64,000 nt of DNA from Cristatella mucedo (GCA_009760855.2 WPIO01000005.1:8156001-8220000); one strand, 5' to 3'. Positions 12,213 through 23,111 are shown, counted from the first letter of the stretch. Notes: generated by a model not told the origin, from the sequence alone. Translations and numbers: made by a program.

Positions 12213-13044
12213 CAGTGTCTAGTTGAAATTGCTTAGGCACCTCACTTGGTCGGCTTCGATACGAGATTGCCTAGCCAAGGACGTGGCTCCATGGAGTTCA
12301 GGTTCACGAGGACATCGCGAAGTGCTGAGCAGCAGCCTGAATGCAGCTGCCTGCTTCCTGATGTTATTAATTCTTGCTGTCGCCATAACGACCTGGCGGC
12401 TGCCATATGGGCGCATATTTGCTCGAGCACATTCGCTTGGCAGCAGATGCCATTTAGGGCACTCGGCGGCGGCAGTGGTGGCGACCTGGCCTATCAACTG
12501 GCTTAAGGCTCATTCTTGCCTTGCAACCTTCGGTCACAGGCGTTCTTCGAGCTCTGTGGCTCGAGTCGTAGCTGCCGCAGGCCTTAAGGAGTCTTCGAGC
12601 TCCTACCCTAGGCCGTGTGGCCTGCCCGAGCGTGTCGTCAAGGCGCAGCTGCCGTGCTCCGAGCTGGCTCCGGGGCTAATCGGCTAATCAGCAAATCAGA
12701 GCTTTAGCTGGGGGGGGGGGCATGGCTATGCTTTACTGTGATCCACTAGAGGTAGGAGCTGTAGGGTTCTATTCCACTTTGTCGAAATATTTTTGCAACT
12801 GTTGCGGCTCCTGCAGTTCATTGGTATGCACTAGGTGCACATTTTTATTATGCTCACTTTGGTAAGCGCCGGTAAGCCGAAGAGTGCTACTGAAGGGGAG
12901 CAGCTGCCGGTTGATGTGCTTGGTTGTGTCTCTGTCTCTGACGGTTTCGTCGGTGTCTCTGACGGCACTGTTGCGATTCTCCTCATGTCAGTAAGGGCCT
13001 AATAAGTAAGTAGGCAATAAGTAAGTAAGCCACAGTAAGTGTGC
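12213..13044. other. Unassigned GC-rich spacer
   Basis: Overlapping open frames on both strands at 12219-12687 have no recognisable motif and are probably chance. Repeats of a TAAGTAAG-like unit occur at about 12999-13038, just before the LINE-B boundary. A G homopolymer lies near 12710. Confidence 0.4.
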
Positions 13045-13757
13045 AATCATGCTCCAACTTGTCTGATCCTGTTCAGTCCGTGTCGTGTGGGGGTCCGGTC
13101 GCACACACGAGACCGGTCACCTGTGGAGTCCCTCAAGGGTCTGTACTCGGTCCCTTGCTGTTCTCCATTTATACTCAACCTCTGGGAAAAGGGATTAAGG
13201 CCCATGGAATAGGATATCACTTTTATGCTGACGATACTCAGCTGTATTTGTCATTCAAACCGTCGGAATCGGCTGCAGCAACTGAGAAACTGAATGCTTG
13301 CCTTGCCGATATTCGATCATGGATGTCGGAAAACTTCTTGAAACTAAATGACGATAAAACCGAACTGCTGCTCATAGGACACCCTAAGCGTGTGACTGGA
13401 TTAAATGGCTTTGCTCTTCTAATAGGTGATGCTGTTGTGCGACCTTCACCACGTGCTCGTAATCTAGGTGTCGTTTTCGACAGCTGCCTCAATTTTAAAA
13501 GCTTCATTCCGAAGACTACTTGTGCAGCTAGCCATCACGTCTGATCCATATCCAAGATTAAGAGCTGTCTTCCCCAGTGGCTGGCAAAAAAGTTAACTAG
13601 CTCCTTAGTTCTGTCTCGGCTTGATTATTGTAATTGCCTTGGTTGGGCTACCAAAGAAGGCAACTAGGCCACTGCAGTTGACTATGAATATGGCTGCAAG
13701 GCTAGTGTTCAAGTCCCAGAGGTTTGACCACGTGTCTCCTTTGCTGAAAGAGCTAGG
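13045..13757 (+). mobile_element. LINE-B outer copy, left half
   Basis: 5'-truncated LINE-B beginning in the RT just before QSVSCGG. It carries the VPQGSVLGPLLFSIYTQPLG palm motif and the YADDTQLYLSF box (about 13227). The frame breaks near 13540. It ends at the LLKELG segment at 13757, where an antisense LINE-B has inserted, and resumes at 15749. Confidence 0.92.
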
Positions 13758-15748
13758 ATGTAATGTAATGTAATGTAATGTATCTCTGTCAGTAACTCCA
13801 CAAAGTCATAAATACCATGTGGGTGTTACACAGGAGAGTTTTGTATAGCGCACTCACAGCCTAAGCGGCTTTCGGTACGCATTCGGTAGCCAACAGACTT
13901 CGTCTCACGCAAAAAAGAGAAAGTGGGAAGCATAGCAGAGTCGGGAGAGCAGTTGAGGTAGTGAGTAGCATAGAAGTAGCAGTTCAGGACCGCTGAAAAA
14001 GATGAGCCATAGTCGGCAGCAGGAGAGTAGTTGTCGTTGCTTAAGAATTGTGAAAGCGAGTTCCACAGTCTAGGACCTGCAGAGCTAAAGCTTCCATCGC
14101 CAACGGTCTTTCAGCAGAAGAATTGAACAGCAAATTTATTGTTCATACAAGACCTGAGAGCCAGAAGAGGCTGAAACTGGTGCAGCAGTTCAGCTAGGTA
14201 CGAAGGAGCCAAGCCGTGGCGGGCCTTGTGGGTCAGCGTAAGAACTTTGCCCTGTATCCTTTGCTCAACCGGCAACCATTCTAGCTCTTTCAGCAAAGGA
14301 GACACGTGTTCAAACCGCTGGGACTTGAAGACCAGCCTTGCAGCCATATTCATAGTCCACTGTAGTGGCATAATAGCTTTCTTTGGTAGCCCAGCCAAAA
14401 GGGAATTGCAATAATCAAGCCGAGACAGAACTAAAGAGCTAGTTAAATTTTTTACAAGCCACTGTGGGAGACAGCTCCTAATCTTGGATAGGGATCGGAT
14501 GTGATGGCTAGCTGTAGAGGCAGTCTTCTGAATGAAGCTTTTGAAATTGAGGCAGCTGTCGAACACGACACCTAGATTACGAGTACGTGGTGAAGGTCGC
14601 ACAATAGCATCACCTATTAGAACAGCAAAGCCTTTTAATCCAGCCACACGCTTAGGGTGTCCTATGAGAAGCAGTTCGGTTTTATCGTCATTTAATTTCA
14701 GGAAGTTTTCCGACATCCAGGATCGAATATCGGCAAGGCAAGCATTCAGTTTCTCAGTTGCTGCAGCAGATTCCGATGGTTTAAATGACAAATACAACTG
14801 AGTATCGTCAGCATAAAAGTGATATCCTATTCCACGGGCCTTAATCACTTTTCCCAGAGGTTGCGTATAAATGGAGAACAGCAAGGGACCAAGTACAGAC
14901 CCTTGAGGGACTCCACAGGTGACCCTTCTCATGTCTGAGACCTGACCCCCACACGACACGGATTGAACACGATCAGACAAGTAGGATTTAAACCGCGCCA
15001 GTGCTTTGTCTGCCAGACCGGTCGTTGTTCTCAATCGTTCAAGCAGAACTTCGTGATCAATGGTGTCGAAGGCAGCAGACAGATCTAGCAGAGCTAAGGC
15101 AGTGACATTCCCGTCGTCGTTGCCACGTAGAATGTCATTGTTAACACGGAGGAGAGCAGTTTCAGTAGAGTGCTGCCTCTTGAAACCTGATTGAAATGTT
15201 TCTGACATTCCATTATTTTCAATATGTTCAACTAGCTGCTTAGCAACAATTTTTTCAAGAATCTTTGATAAGAACGGAAGAAGGGAAACTGGACGATAGT
15301 TTGCTAGGACCTCTGTGTCTAATCCAGGCTTTTTAAGAATAGGTCTAACGATTGCTGATTTGAAGGACTTGGGGACGACCCCTTTTCCCAAAGAAGCATT
15401 AAAAATCTTGGTTATGGCAGGGCTAAGTTGGTCTGCAAGTGAAGACCACAGAGATGAAGGTATAGGGTCTTCAGGAGACGAGCTCTTTTTGCTAGACCTT
15501 ATTAAGGCAGCCACATCACAGGTAGAAACATCGGAGAACCTTTTAAGAAAGGTCACAGGTTGAGGAACAGCGATTGCTTTGGTCGGAGGGGGCATAATGG
15601 AGGCACGAATGTGCACAATTTTTTCAATAAAGAAGGCTGAAAACTTTTCGGCTGAGCCCTTAATATCTGGGGAGTCAGACCTGGCAGCATTAGCCAGTAA
15701 ATGGTTTACTGTCTTATAAATCTGTTTAGTGTCCGACTGGCATGGATG
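13758..15748 (-). mobile_element. LINE-B inner copy, youngest and most intact RT
   Basis: Antisense LINE-B nested in a sense LINE-B. It encodes about 545 codons of RT read from 15748 down to 14111. In order these are a linker (YKTVNHLL), the RT fingers (RPILKKPG...NYRPVSLLPFLSKILEK), the palm (DLSAAFDTIDHE; YADD at 14815-14804, - strand) and the C-terminal domain (NLGVVFDS, RLDYCNSLLAGLP, LAPSYLAELLHQF). A TGA at 14111-14113 is the main break, after which the same frame continues to the natural end near 13850. The 3' end is a TACAT-type repeat at 13761-13780. The 5' end is truncated at about 15748, so no endonuclease is present. About 15 N-terminal codons of the computed ORF belong to the flanking outer element. 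Confidence 0.95.
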
Positions 15749-16250
15749 CCGGTTGTGCAACGGATACAGAGTAAAGTTCTTATGCTGACCCACAAGGCCT
15801 GCGACGGCTTGGCTCCTTCGTAGCTAGCTGAACTGGTGCACCAGTTTCAGCCTGTTCGCGCCCTCAGGTCCTGTGTGGACAATAAATTAGCTGTTCCATT
15901 CCTCAGCTTAAAGACCGTTGGCAACAGAAGCTTTAGCTCTGCAGGTCTTAGACTGTGGAACTCGCTTCCACAATTCTTACGCAACGACAACTACTCTTCT
16001 GCTGCCGACCATGGCTCGTCCTTTTCAGCGGTCCTGAGCGGCTAATTCCACACTACTCACTACCTCAACTGCTCTCCTGACTCTGCTATGCTTCCCACTT
16101 TCTCTTTGTTGCGTGAGACAAAGTCTGTTGGCTACCGAATGCGTACCGAAAGCCGCTTAGGCTGTGAGTGCGCTATACAAAACTCTCCTGCGTAACACCC
16201 ACATGGTCTTTATGACTTTGTGGAGTTACAGATGGAGATACAATACAATA
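15749..16250 (+). mobile_element. LINE-B outer copy, right half
   Basis: Resumes where 13757 stops: GMPVVQRIQSKVL, then the LAPS/LHQFQPVRALRSC segment and the TKSVGYRMRTES end. The 3' UTR closes with a TACAATACAATA tail at 16238-16250. The target overlap with the left half is only about 3 bp (ATG), a short or blurred target-site duplication. Confidence 0.92.
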
Positions 16251-16727
16251 GGGTTAGAAATGGCACCAGAGCGAACACTGGTGGCGTGTTGCTGAGAACG
16301 GTGGAAGAGTCTGCCACATTTCCCTCTGCTAAAGAAGGAGGATGTCTCTAGCAGGCCATTTCCATTAGTGCTTATTACCCATATTTGAGCCAAATTAAAT
16401 ATATGGCATTGTTGTACAGCTCTTAGCCGGAAGCACTGCTATATCTTTTATTTAGGTGACATGTCTTTGTCATTTGGTATTGCTGGTGCACAAGTTTGAT
16501 CTCTGCTTAGCCTTCTTTATCTTTAAGTAACCTCGTCTTAACCTTTTTCCTTTGACCTATATCAAGTACGTAGGAAAATCTAGAAAAGAGAGAACGTGAT
16601 GGCTTTCTTATGTTTCAAATGTAAGGAGTAGTTAGGCTGCTAGCTGCTGCTCACTCGGATCGTGCTTGTTTAGATACAGTAGCCAAGCTGCTCTACGGGT
16701 CCACTCTTTACAGGGTTTTCATCCTGT
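16251..16727. other. Unassigned spacer
   Basis: No gene or repeat recognised. Confidence 0.4.
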
Positions 16728-17215
16728 GCATTAGAGCGTCTACAGTTCGTGCAAAACTCTGCGGGCAGGCTTGTCTGTCGTTCGCGTCGCAACTGCCACA
16801 CTGTACTGCTTCTCACCGTCGTGCATCAGCACAGCGTTAACTTCAACTTTCAGAGCATCGGCTTGAAGGCTCTGTCACCCACTATTAGATACCTTTATTC
16901 TCTGGCTCTAGCTTAACTATCTGAAATACTTCCTAATCAGGCTTTTCATCGTACCACCCAATACTATCAAGTCGTACACCTTCGCCACCAACGAATCCTA
17001 ATCGTTTGGGAACCGTGCCTTCTGTTCATATGCTCTCAAAGCTAGGAGCTCATTACCGACTACTATTGCGACATCCTTTGACTTAACATGTGAAGGTAAG
17101 CTAAAACCCTACCTGCTCATAGCGTTTGCTCCGCCGGCTTGAATTAATGATAGTAATAATGATAAGTCTTTCGTATAGGGCCATAGAGAACTGAATTTCA
17201 ATTCAAGCGCTTAGC
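16728..17215 (+). mobile_element. Old LINE-A fragment with antisense tail
   Basis: Degenerate LINE-A C-terminal region at 16730-17140 (a QNSAGRLV-like segment, then a KAWSSLP-like region), with many stops. It is followed at about 17150-17215 by an antisense LINE-A-type tail, so two insertions abut here. Confidence 0.65.
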
Positions 17216-17759
17216 AACTCACTGGAAGAGAAACAATCAATCCCAATAATAGACTATTATTAACCAATATTTGATGACAAACCATGTTTTGCGTGTAGGC
17301 AAGCATGCAGCAGCACACCGGTATCATAATCAGACAAGGAAGCAAAGCACACAAGAAGGCACCCAGGGCTGCTGGTTTAGTCGTACCCCACCCACCCCCC
17401 CCCCCGATTAGTAAGTAGCACACAACCCCCCCTCCCGATTAGTAAGTAGCACACAACCCCCCCCCCGATTAGTAAGTAGCACACACTGAATCATGCACAG
17501 GAAGAAAATCACACCTGAAAAAGACAGGTTCGCTAGGATATGTTGTACAGCCGCCTGCTGCTCTTGCCCACGGCTGCCAGGCTGTGTACACTTTTGTAAC
17601 TTGCAGCTGCGCAAAAATGACAATTCGTGCAAGAACTCACTTGAATTGTCCTTAGTGTGCTAGTATGCTGAAGTTGTTCATGTATGTTTTATAATTTAAT
17701 GTAACATATCTTCGCCGGTGACTCCTTAAAGCCAAAAGGACTAAGTGAGTATTAACCTG
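17216..17759. other. Spacer with C-rich tandem repeat
   Basis: No gene recognised. The only structure is the three-copy repeat at 17393-17487. Confidence 0.4.
17393..17487. repeat. C-rich tandem repeat, three units of about 30-35 bp
   Basis: Each unit is a run of 6-10 C (one with an internal T) followed by CGATTAGTAAGTAGCACACA. The units differ mainly in C-run length. Confidence 0.95.
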
Positions 17760-18912
17760 GAGAGTGTTCTATAGCGCACTCTGAGCCTAACCAGCTTTTG
17801 GTGCACATACTTTAGCCAACATACTCTATCTCATGCAGCAAAGAGAAATTAAGAAGCATGGCTGAGTCAGAAGGGCAGTCGAGGAAGTGGATAGCATAGA
17901 AGTAAAAGCGCAGGATGGCTGGAGAGGCCGGGCTGAAGTCTGCAGCAGGAGCAAAGTTGTCCCCGTGTAATAATTGTGGAAGTGACTTCCACAGCCTAGT
18001 ACTTTCAGAACTAAAGCTTCGGTTGCAAGCAATCTTGAAGCAAATACTCGGAAAAAGAGCTAATTTTTTGGCCATAGAGGACCTGAAGGTACGAAGGGAG
18101 GCTGAAACTGTTGCATGCGTTCAGCAAAGCCAAGCCATGGCCGGCGGGCGGGCCTCGTGGGTCAGATCGAGAATTTGGCTCTGCATCCGGCGTGTGCGGC
18201 CGTAGTGGCCGTAGCCGTAGCTCCAGCAACGTAAGTCAGGGTTCTCGCTTTGAGGGGCACGACTTGCGCACAGTTTTCATGTAAGAAAGGCTAGACTGGT
18301 ACTTAATGAAAAATTATAGCACAAGCTCCTAGTGTTTATTCGACACAAATTCGGCATTTGCTCACCGAGTGGAATGAAGACACAGTTCCATCGTTTGTGG
18401 CAGTTGGGAGCATAGGAATTGGGGGCTACCTGGGTATTGGTTTGCTTGACTTGCAGCCATATTTGCATACAGCTTTGGAGGCTCAATGGCTTTTTTCAGT
18501 ATCCTAGCTAGTAGTAGTCTAGCCTAGACTGAACCAGGCAGCTATTAAGATTTTTAGCCGGCCGTCGTTATATGATGTCCGTAATCTTGTACATGGATCA
18601 AACGCGATGTCCAGCTGTTAAAGCAGTCGTTCCAATGAAGCTTTCAAACTTTAAGCAGTTATCAAAGAAGAAATCTTAATTCTTAGCACACGATAACGGT
18701 CGAAGGACAGCATCGCCAATTAGAAGAGCTAAGTCTCCTCGTCGCTGCTGCACCCTTCGGCTGGCCTGTGAGTACGAGTTCTTTTCATCATTGTTTAGCT
18801 CAGGGAAATTGGCCAACATCCAGGATCGAATGCATGCATGGCGAGCATTCAGTTCATCAATCGCTACACATTACTCTGACCGTTTATATGTCAAATACAG
18901 CTGGGTATAATA
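17760..18912 (-). mobile_element. Old LINE-B copy, antisense
   Basis: Read on the - strand, the 3' coding end (ETKSVGY-like) lies at about 17820, the RLWKSLPQ-like segment near 17990 and RT palm/thumb remnants at 18600-18910 (a block matching the AGCATTCAGTTT region of the intact copy). The interval 18180-18540 shows little similarity and may be diverged or inserted sequence. Many stops make it a fossil. Confidence 0.75.
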
Positions 18913-18929
18913 GAAGTCAGCCGATAGAC

Positions 18930-19565
18930 GTCATAGACGCCATTTGTACCATCGCTGGCCTTCCGGCCTGTGCGATAAGGTGCTTATGGTTGGTACAAAA
19001 CTCTGCTGCTATGCTCGACTGTCGTGAATGTTGCAGCTGTCACATTGCACCACTTCTCGCTGACCTACACTGGCTCCCCATTAAGCAATGCATCGACTTA
19101 ATCAAAGGTTTGTCGCTCACTTCTAGGTTCCTTATTTCTCTGGCTCCTGCATACCTATCCGAACTACTCCTTAATCAGGCTAAGCAACGTACCACTCACT
19201 TTTCGGACTCAAAGTCGTTTAGCTGTACCTCGAACCAATCTCAAATCCTTTGGAGACCATGCCTTTAGCTCGTATGCTCCCAGAGCCGAAAACTCGCTTC
19301 TGATCGATGCAGCTACATTCCCTGACTTGACGACATTTAAGATGTAGCTAAAAATGCTCGTTTTCCTCACAGCGTTTGGTGGGTCCGTGAGAATTGTCCT
19401 TTGTGTGGTTATGGATGCTGAGACTCGGCGTTTTATCACTAAGCAATTGACATTCTTTCTTTACAGCGTATGTCAAATACTTTGACAGAGGTTTAGTTCT
19501 TTTAGGATGCTAAACACAAGTTATTATCATGGTTATTATCATGTAAATGTATTGTTATTATTTTC
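18930..19565 (+). mobile_element. LINE-A 3' fragment
   Basis: C-terminal domain starting at the AGLPACAIRCL segment, then QNSAAMLDCRE, LLADLHWLPIKQ, LISLAPAYLSELL and the LKSFGDHAFSSYAP segment in two frames. It ends with a decayed tail. It directly abuts the antisense LINE-B at 17760-18912. Confidence 0.85.
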
Positions 19566-20257
19566 ATCAATGCAGTTTTAATAAGAAATTCGCATTTGAC
19601 TTTCAACATGCAACTCTTGCTGTGTGACATCAAGTCATTAATTGGTGACTAAGGGGGAAGTTAGCAGCCAAGAAGTGTTGCTTCCGGGAACATGAGTTAG
19701 CTTGCAGTAACGAGCATGAACACTCAGGTGTGCACTAGCTTAGCTAACCATAGCTTTGACGAATTGCTATAATTTACGTGAAGTTTTTATTAAAATGATC
19801 AGGTCCTAGTGATGCCATGTGAGCTGCTATTTGCTTTTAGATGCAGCAAGCACTCACTTTAGCTTTATTGCAGGTAGCATAATTTTAAAGGCAGGGCAAT
19901 ACTTTACAATATGTACTGTCCTATGCTAACACAATTTTTTCCAAACCCATTTACTCGTTAATGGTGACACAGCACCTGCTTTTGCTCTTTGGATGAAACT
20001 CACCATTGCCAAATGCGGTAGACCTGCTCGGCAAAGTGCGATGGGCCATTAAGGATCTTGAGACTGAAATGCGTAAAATTTTGCCTGTCGAGTGGGCAAT
20101 GTGCGCAGGTCAGCTGCAATGAGAGTCTGGAAAGCTATGTGGAGGCGCTGCTCTTGAGCTGCTGATGCCTTCTGCTTCCGGCCGTGCATGTGCCGCACCT
20201 CGTCGTGAGCTGCTAAACATGCGAGCATGAATCCCGCAGCGCCCCCAGGCATTAAAT
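19566..20257. other. Unassigned spacer
   Basis: AT-rich, no gene or repeat recognised. Confidence 0.4.
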
Positions 20258-20421
20258 ACTAGCTGATTAAACAGCCTCGTTTTGTATAGCGACAGAAGAG
20301 CCTTTACGGCTATCACCACCGCTTGCAGAGGCGATAAAGAATCGCCCACCGCAGGAATCGAACCCACGACCTCGGGACCGAGGTCGTGAAAGCAACCACC
20401 TTACCTAGTGTGCCATCACGG
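20258..20421 (-). mobile_element. SINE-B copy, antisense
   Basis: tRNA-derived SINE on the - strand. The 5' head has an A-box-like TGGCACACTAGG and a perfect B box GGTTCGATTCC. The body follows (GGTGATAGCCGTAAAGGCTC), and the 3' end is CGCTATACAAAACGAGGCTG. About eight copies of this family occur in the window. Confidence 0.88.
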
Positions 20422-21394
20422 CATTGCACTCTGCCGGCACGTGACGTGAAGACGGTGTCGACAGTCTCAGCCGTATAGAGTGGGCAGGGATGCCGAGAGC
20501 GCACATGGTCTCTTGCCAGATGCACCGCTTCGGACATGTCATGCGTGCCCCCCTCCCCATACGCAGACACGGATGTGGATCGCTGGATGCAGGAGCTGCC
20601 CCCCTCGGCCGTCAGCGCGCGGGCCAGCGACCGTACCCTCCTCTGCGCGTGCCAGACCGGCCAGTACCGGCGGTAGCGGCAGAAGAAGAGTGAGGCCGGG
20701 CAGAGCGAGCCACCGTCCATCCCACCCCCAGGCCGTCGGGCCGTGCAGGGCCCGCCAGGCAAATAGCCTGCGCAACCAGAAGTGGTGAGCAAACAGCTTG
20801 TGTGGCTGCCATTGAACCAGCAAGCCATCGGGAGCGTGTAAGCTCTCGCTTCGTTTTGACCGTGGCGTTTGACTCGTGTGTGCCAGCCATTAGTATAAAC
20901 GAGTCTTCAGGCAGCATGAGAGCTACCCATTGTCAATGTACGCTGGCAGAGAGCCACGTCTCAGTAGTACCCAGTGCTGTGCGGTTGAGAAGAAGTGCCT
21001 GCCACCCAGAAGTGCCCAACGAGACATCGATCATCGATCCCCTTTTTCAGATCTTGCTAAGCAGCGGCACTTTCCCCATATATAAGAGACAAGTGGGTTT
21101 AGGGTTTATAGCTGTCCACACCGAGTTGACCGCACTAAGTTGTCATGGACGCCGTTTTAGATTGTATGCAAGGTTCTCTTGATGTTCTTTACATTTGAAA
21201 TCCTCTACAGCTGGAGACTGTGAAATGCAGGGCCAGTCCGCGTTCAAATACACCCAGCCACGACTGCTCACCGAAAGCGGTAGCTTAAAGTGGGCCGGTT
21301 AGTAGTAGCTTGTACTGTGTACTCGAAAGTGTGCTTATTTTCGCAGGTGTTGAAATTGTGTTTCTGTGCCAGTAAAAGCCTGCCCATATGGCGC
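20422..21394. other. Unassigned GC-rich spacer
   Basis: Open frames on both strands at 20313-20917 have no recognisable domain and mirror each other, so I do not call them genes. It may contain upstream regulatory sequence for the gene pair at 22201. Confidence 0.35.
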
Positions 21395-21395
21395 A

Positions 21396-21416
21396 CGTGT
21401 GTGTGTCTGTGTGTGT

Positions 21417-21497
<81 letters not shown>

Positions 21498-21498
21498 C
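21396..21498. repeat. (GT)n microsatellite
   Basis: About 100 bp of GT, slightly interrupted at its left end. Confidence 0.97.
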
Positions 21499-21651
21499 AG
21501 CAGGTTGGACACAGCTCTCACTCTAGCTCTCACTGTCTTGCAAGAGTGGGTGGTTTCACTAAACTCGAGAGAAATTCCGTGTTTTGACAAAGGGAGCAGC
21601 AAGGAATTAGTAACCGCATGCTTGCCCTTGCAATGTTGGCAAGGACTCTTA

Positions 21652-21654
<3 letters not shown>

Positions 21655-21722
<68 letters not shown>

Positions 21723-21790
21723 TCTCTCTCCATCTCTCTATCTTACTCTCTATCCCCCTCTCTCTTTTCCTTTGTCCCTTCCTCTCCCTC
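21655..21790. repeat. (TC)n microsatellite with degenerate flank
   Basis: About 65 bp of pure TC, then imperfect C/T-rich sequence. Pyrimidine-rich on the + strand, 0.4 kb upstream of the profilin-like gene. Confidence 0.95.
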
Positions 21791-22021
21791 ACTCTCTATT
21801 CTTCCCACCCCTTCTCTTTAAACCTCATGCTCTTGCTCTTATGTTTGTAGCCGTGTGTCTGCGCACTAGTACTGCCGATATCAATTGCCTCTGCCTCTGT
21901 CTGGCTGCTCCGTCGTGCTTGGCTGTCTAGGGTGCGAATTGTGCCATGGAATGCATCATTGATTACTGCAGGCCTTGGACTGCCACCACAGCAGTCGCGG
22001 CATTAGCACTCGCTCGGGTTT

Positions 22022-22069
22022 TCCCACTTTTTTTTTAGCCACTGTCTCGATTCGTACTTTTCTGGGCAG
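22022..22069 (+). promoter_or_regulatory. Candidate 3' splice sites upstream of the profilin-like ORF
   Basis: Two pyrimidine-rich AG sites occur: a T run ending in TTTTTAG at about 22038, and TTTTCTGGGCAG ending at 22069. Either could be the acceptor of a 5' UTR intron or of spliced-leader addition for the transcript that carries the ORFs at 22201 and 22682. This is inference from sequence only. Confidence 0.35.
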
Positions 22070-22200
22070 TGCCCTGACACGACGTGGGTCGCTCGCCTGT
22101 CGCCCTTGGGCAGCCGACGCCGCTGCAGTAGGGCAGCTCCTCCAAGCGGCGAGCCGCTTGCGCTGCCAGCGCCTGTCCGGGAGCCGTCAGAGCTCAGCTC

Positions 22201-22668
22201 ATGGCCAGCGACCTGGAGCGCCGCCTGTTGGACGTGTTCATAGCCACCGGTCTAGCCGACGGCTTTGCCCTGCTGTCTCTTTGCGGCATGCCCGTATGTG
22301 CGCACGGCATCCTGGCCGCCATCAGCCGTTCGGATGCTGGCAAGGCCAAGGACACCGTGGTGCGCGCCCTAGCGCCGGCTAGCTTCCTCGCCGACGGGCC
22401 GCCACCGGCCAACGTGGTGCTGGGCACGCGGTCGTACGTGGTCGTGAAGCGCACACACAGCAGCCTCTGTGGCGTGGCTGCCGCGGCGGCGCCCGATCGG
22501 CAGCAGCTCGGCCGCTCGAACAGTGGCAGCACCGGCGCCGGTGCCGCCGGTCTCATCGCAGTGGTGATGCCGCACAGCCTGCTCCTTGTCACTCATCCGC
22601 AGGGCCGCCGCCTCGCCGGCACCGTCTACGAGGAAGCCGTGAAGTTTGCCGACTTGCTGCGGTCCTGA
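22201..22668 (+). CDS. Profilin-4-like protein, 155 aa
   Basis: Single-exon ORF resembling the profilin fold and closest by eye to the profilin-4 subgroup. The N-terminal helix segment LERRLLDVFIATGLADG matches the start of that family. The central VVLGTRSYVVVKRTHSSLCGV matches the beta-hairpin block, and the C-terminal GLIAVVMPHSLLLVTHP plus a final helix (YEEAVKFADLLRS) matches the end. Profilins bind actin, polyproline or phosphoinositides; profilin-4 is a divergent, largely testis-associated form with weak actin binding in vertebrates. At 155 residues it exceeds the usual 125-140 because of a Ser/Gly/Ala-rich insert at about residues 95-117. The sequence is GC-rich at third positions, like the two following ORFs. 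The stop lies 13 nt before the start of the COA4-like ORF. Assignment is by motif recall. Confidence 0.72.
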   Translation: MASDLERRLLDVFIATGLADGFALLSLCGMPVCAHGILAAISRSDAGKAKDTVVRALAPASFLADGPPPANVVLGTRSYVVVKRTHSSLCGVAAAAAPDRQQLGRSNSGSTGAGAAGLIAVVMPHSLLLVTHPQGRRLAGTVYEEAVKFADLLRS

Positions 22669-22681
22669 GCGTTGCACAAGA

Positions 22682-22951
22682 ATGGCAGCAGCGGGTCACG
22701 GCGGTGGCCACAGCAGCCCGACGAGCAATGGTAAGGGAAGCGCCGCAGTCGCCGACAACCAGGACGATCCCGTGGACAGGATGGTCGGGCGCACCGGCTG
22801 CTCGACACAGCACGCCGCCGTCCAGTTCTGCTTCGCCGACACTAGAGACTGGCGCAAGTGTCAGAAAGAGGTCGGCGAGCTGAAATTGTGCATGGACCAC
22901 TATCAGAAGGTCAAGGTCGCTTTGGCGGCCTCTGACGGGAGTCGGTCGTGA
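22682..22951 (+). CDS. COA4: Cytochrome c oxidase assembly factor 4 (COA4/CHCHD8-like), 89 aa
   Basis: Small twin-CX9C protein. Cysteines at residues 40, 50, 60 and 70 are each spaced by exactly nine residues, the spacing I recall for COA4. The surrounding DPVDRMVGRTGC, HAAVQFC and DWRKCQ segments match that family well. Such proteins are imported into the mitochondrial intermembrane space and oxidised by the Mia40/CHCHD4 relay to form a disulphide-linked helical hairpin; COA4 helps assemble cytochrome c oxidase. The Gly/Ser-rich N-terminal tail (residues 1-25) is not conserved. The start was chosen at the ATG 13 nt after the preceding stop; an upstream in-frame non-ATG extension would overlap the profilin-like ORF. 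Length is normal for the family. Confidence 0.88.
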   Translation: MAAAGHGGGHSSPTSNGKGSAAVADNQDDPVDRMVGRTGCSTQHAAVQFCFADTRDWRKCQKEVGELKLCMDHYQKVKVALAASDGSRS

Positions 22952-23105
22952 CTGGTCCGGCAGCTGCTGCTGTTGCTCATCTGTCATCTGGCTGTCGTGC
23001 GTGCGGCTTGAGCGATGAGCGAGCAGCCAGAGGTCTGAGCCGTGCTGCCACGTCTGAAGGTGAAGGTGCCCCTGCAGATGCTGATCGTGCAGTGCAGGTC
23101 GGGCT

Positions 23106-23111
23106 AATAAA
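23106..23111 (+). terminator. AATAAA polyadenylation signal
   Basis: Canonical hexamer 155 nt after the COA4 stop, followed by a GT-rich stretch (TTTGCTGTGTCCTTGG). None occurs between the profilin-like and COA4 ORFs, consistent with one shared 3' end. Confidence 0.7.

Noticed and set aside
12219-12687. 154-codon + ORF with an apparent hydrophobic segment
   Set aside because: Four overlapping frames on both strands are open here and the helix-like stretch is not supported by any family resemblance.
20331-20400. Possible functional tRNA gene on the - strand (B box GGTTCGATTCC)
   Set aside because: The tRNA-like head recurs about eight times with the same non-tRNA body, and no acceptor stem closes it. 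It is the head of SINE-B.
21290-21930. Long ORFs of alternating Val/Cys and Leu/Ser
   Set aside because: They are translations of GT and TC microsatellites, open in every frame.
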